This document shows positions 4,685 through 5,217 of a DNA stretch of 5,217 nt, one piece after another (within the stretch, counting starts at the first letter, position 1; every line of letters starts with the position of its first letter). The notes under the pieces are model-generated. The model worked only from the letters and a program-made list of their open reading frames with translations. It was not told the DNA's origin and did no database searches. The DNA comes from Cyanobacteria bacterium UBA3803 (GTDB lineage Bacteria; Cyanobacteriota; Vampirovibrionia; Gastranaerophilales; Gastranaerophilaceae): positions 1 through 5,217 of the forward strand of contig DFEL01000131.1 in the NCBI GenBank assembly GCA_002369055.1. Direction: 5' to 3'. The position numbers and the translations under genes were made by a program.

Positions 4685-4717
4685 ATATGAAAAATAAAAC
4701 TTAACAAAGGAGTAAAA

Positions 4718-5074
4718 ATGAAACTTTCCGAACAGAAATTAGAGCATGCCAAAAGATTATTATTTGATATTCAAGTATATGTTGATTCAATATCGGAATT
4801 TATTAGCGGTGAATTTGTTGAAGGAAGTATTATTGATATTGCAGAAAAGATATTGAAATCAATAAAAAATAAATTAGACATATATTCTGATTTACCGATA
4901 GAAAAGAAAAAGTTACACAGAAAAATTTTAAAATCCATGAGAATAAAATATTTGTACCTAAAGGCTTTATTAATTGGTTTGCAACGTTTATATAGTGATG
5001 ATAATTATCCGACAGACAGGCTTACGGATTTTGCGATTTTAAATCTTGATAAATTTTATGATGCCATAAATTAA
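4718..5074 (+). CDS. Unrecognised 118-residue helical protein
   Basis: I do not recognise this protein. The sequence is rich in Lys, Leu, Ile and Asp, and looks all-helical, with no signal peptide, no convincing membrane segment and no cysteine or metal motif. Helical stretches are likely at about 3-30 (EQKLEHAKRLLFDIQVYVDS), 36-55, 60-92 (a basic segment EKKKLHRKILKSMRIKYLYLK) and 100-117. AAAGGAG (4706-4712), 5 nt before the ATG, makes translation likely, and a perfect-consensus promoter plus a 5' stem-loop precede it. It is divergent from the XRE-HicB-HicA arm and shares its control region, so it may belong to the same cassette. It ends just before dnaK. Its composition fits a cytoplasmic accessory protein; a helical partner or inhibitor is possible but not shown. 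Confidence 0.8.
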   Translation: MKLSEQKLEHAKRLLFDIQVYVDSISEFISGEFVEGSIIDIAEKILKSIKNKLDIYSDLPIEKKKLHRKILKSMRIKYLYLKALLIGLQRLYSDDNYPTDRLTDFAILNLDKFYDAIN

Positions 5075-5100
5075 AATATTAATATTTTGTTTATTTTTTT
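5073..5100 (+). terminator. Weak AT-only terminator candidate
   Basis: AAAATATTAATATTTT (5073-5088) is a perfect 16-bp palindrome overlapping the stop codon, followed by a T-rich run to 5100. With no G-C pairs and no proper loop it would be a weak terminator at best; some read-through toward dnaK is likely. Confidence 0.35.
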
Positions 5101-5179
5101 AAGAATTTAAAAAAAGAGTATTAATATTATATGTGTGAGAGAAAAACAATTAATAATTAAATAAAGAAAGGCGAAAATT

Positions 5180-5217
5180 ATGGCAAAGACAATTGGTATC
5201 GACTTAGGTACAACAAA
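5180..5217 (+). CDS. dnaK: Molecular chaperone DnaK (Hsp70), first 12 codons
   Basis: The window ends inside this gene. The visible start MAKTIGIDLGTT is the phosphate-1 (adenosine-binding) motif at the N-terminus of Hsp70 proteins, which refold client proteins in an ATP cycle with DnaJ and GrpE. GAAAGG (5166-5171), 8 nt before the ATG, supports the start. The 105 bp upstream contain no CIRCE element (the TTAGCACTC-type inverted repeat) and no clear consensus promoter, only AT-rich sequence with a TATTAT at 5125-5130. Heat-shock control by HrcA is therefore not supported at this site. MreB-like or other actin-fold ATPases are less likely, given the exact MAKTIGIDLGTT match. Confidence 0.9.
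   Translation, partial: MAKTIGIDLGTT

Noticed and set aside
5089..5179. CIRCE/HrcA operator before dnaK
   Set aside because: Looked for the TTAGCACTC-N9-GAGTGCTAA pattern; only AT-rich palindromes are present.
1..5217. tRNA, rRNA, CRISPR array, insertion sequence or prophage att site
   Set aside because: No cloverleaf, regularly spaced repeats, transposase or terminal inverted repeats were found on reading both strands.

Overview
The window is AT-rich, uses the standard code and carries short, tightly packed bacterial genes with purine-rich Shine-Dalgarno sites. The gene content is a NarL-type response regulator, a region-1.1-less sigma-70 factor, coaD next to a DivIVA/SepIVA-like coiled-coil gene, a hicBA toxin-antitoxin module, and dnaK at the right edge. 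My best guess is a gut-type non-photosynthetic relative of Cyanobacteria (Vampirovibrionia/Gastranaerophilales, 'Melainabacteria'), since a coaD and DivIVA-like pair fits Cyanobacteria or Actinobacteria and the base composition excludes the latter. This is an inference from composition and gene content; a low-GC Firmicute is the main alternative.

Left part (1-2670) is regulatory. A complete response regulator reads rightward into a strong hairpin terminator (724-755). Leftward lies a 299-301 residue sigma factor, whose mRNA would run through a roughly 200-nt GC-richer segment (757-954) before reaching the same terminator from the other side. Upstream of the sigma gene, a 360-bp intergenic region (1861-2219) is full of short repeats, inverted repeats and promoter-like elements. 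It separates the sigma gene from a divergent small protein with an XRE-type helix-turn-helix and a CxxC...CxxC zinc ribbon. A perfect TATAAT sits 6 bp before the best ATG of that gene, so its mRNA is probably leaderless.

Centre (2631-3890) is housekeeping. A 16-bp perfect-stem bidirectional terminator separates the convergent zinc-ribbon gene from a leftward pair, coaD (coenzyme A synthesis) followed by the DivIVA-like gene (probable division/envelope scaffold). Each gene of the pair has a plausible promoter of its own.

Right part (3901-5090) looks like an accessory cassette between coaD and dnaK. Leftward it holds an XRE-like regulator, a short single-domain HicB antitoxin and a HicA toxin. 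Rightward it holds an unrecognised 118-residue helical protein. The two arms share a 143-bp divergent control region with overlapping promoters. The rightward promoter matches both consensus hexamers perfectly, and its transcript would begin with a 17-bp perfect stem-loop. TTGACA-type motifs recur at five places around the regulator and the hicB promoter. This suggests the separate XRE protein supplies the DNA-binding function that the short HicB lacks. The cassette has no visible terminator before coaD. The window ends in the first 12 codons of dnaK.
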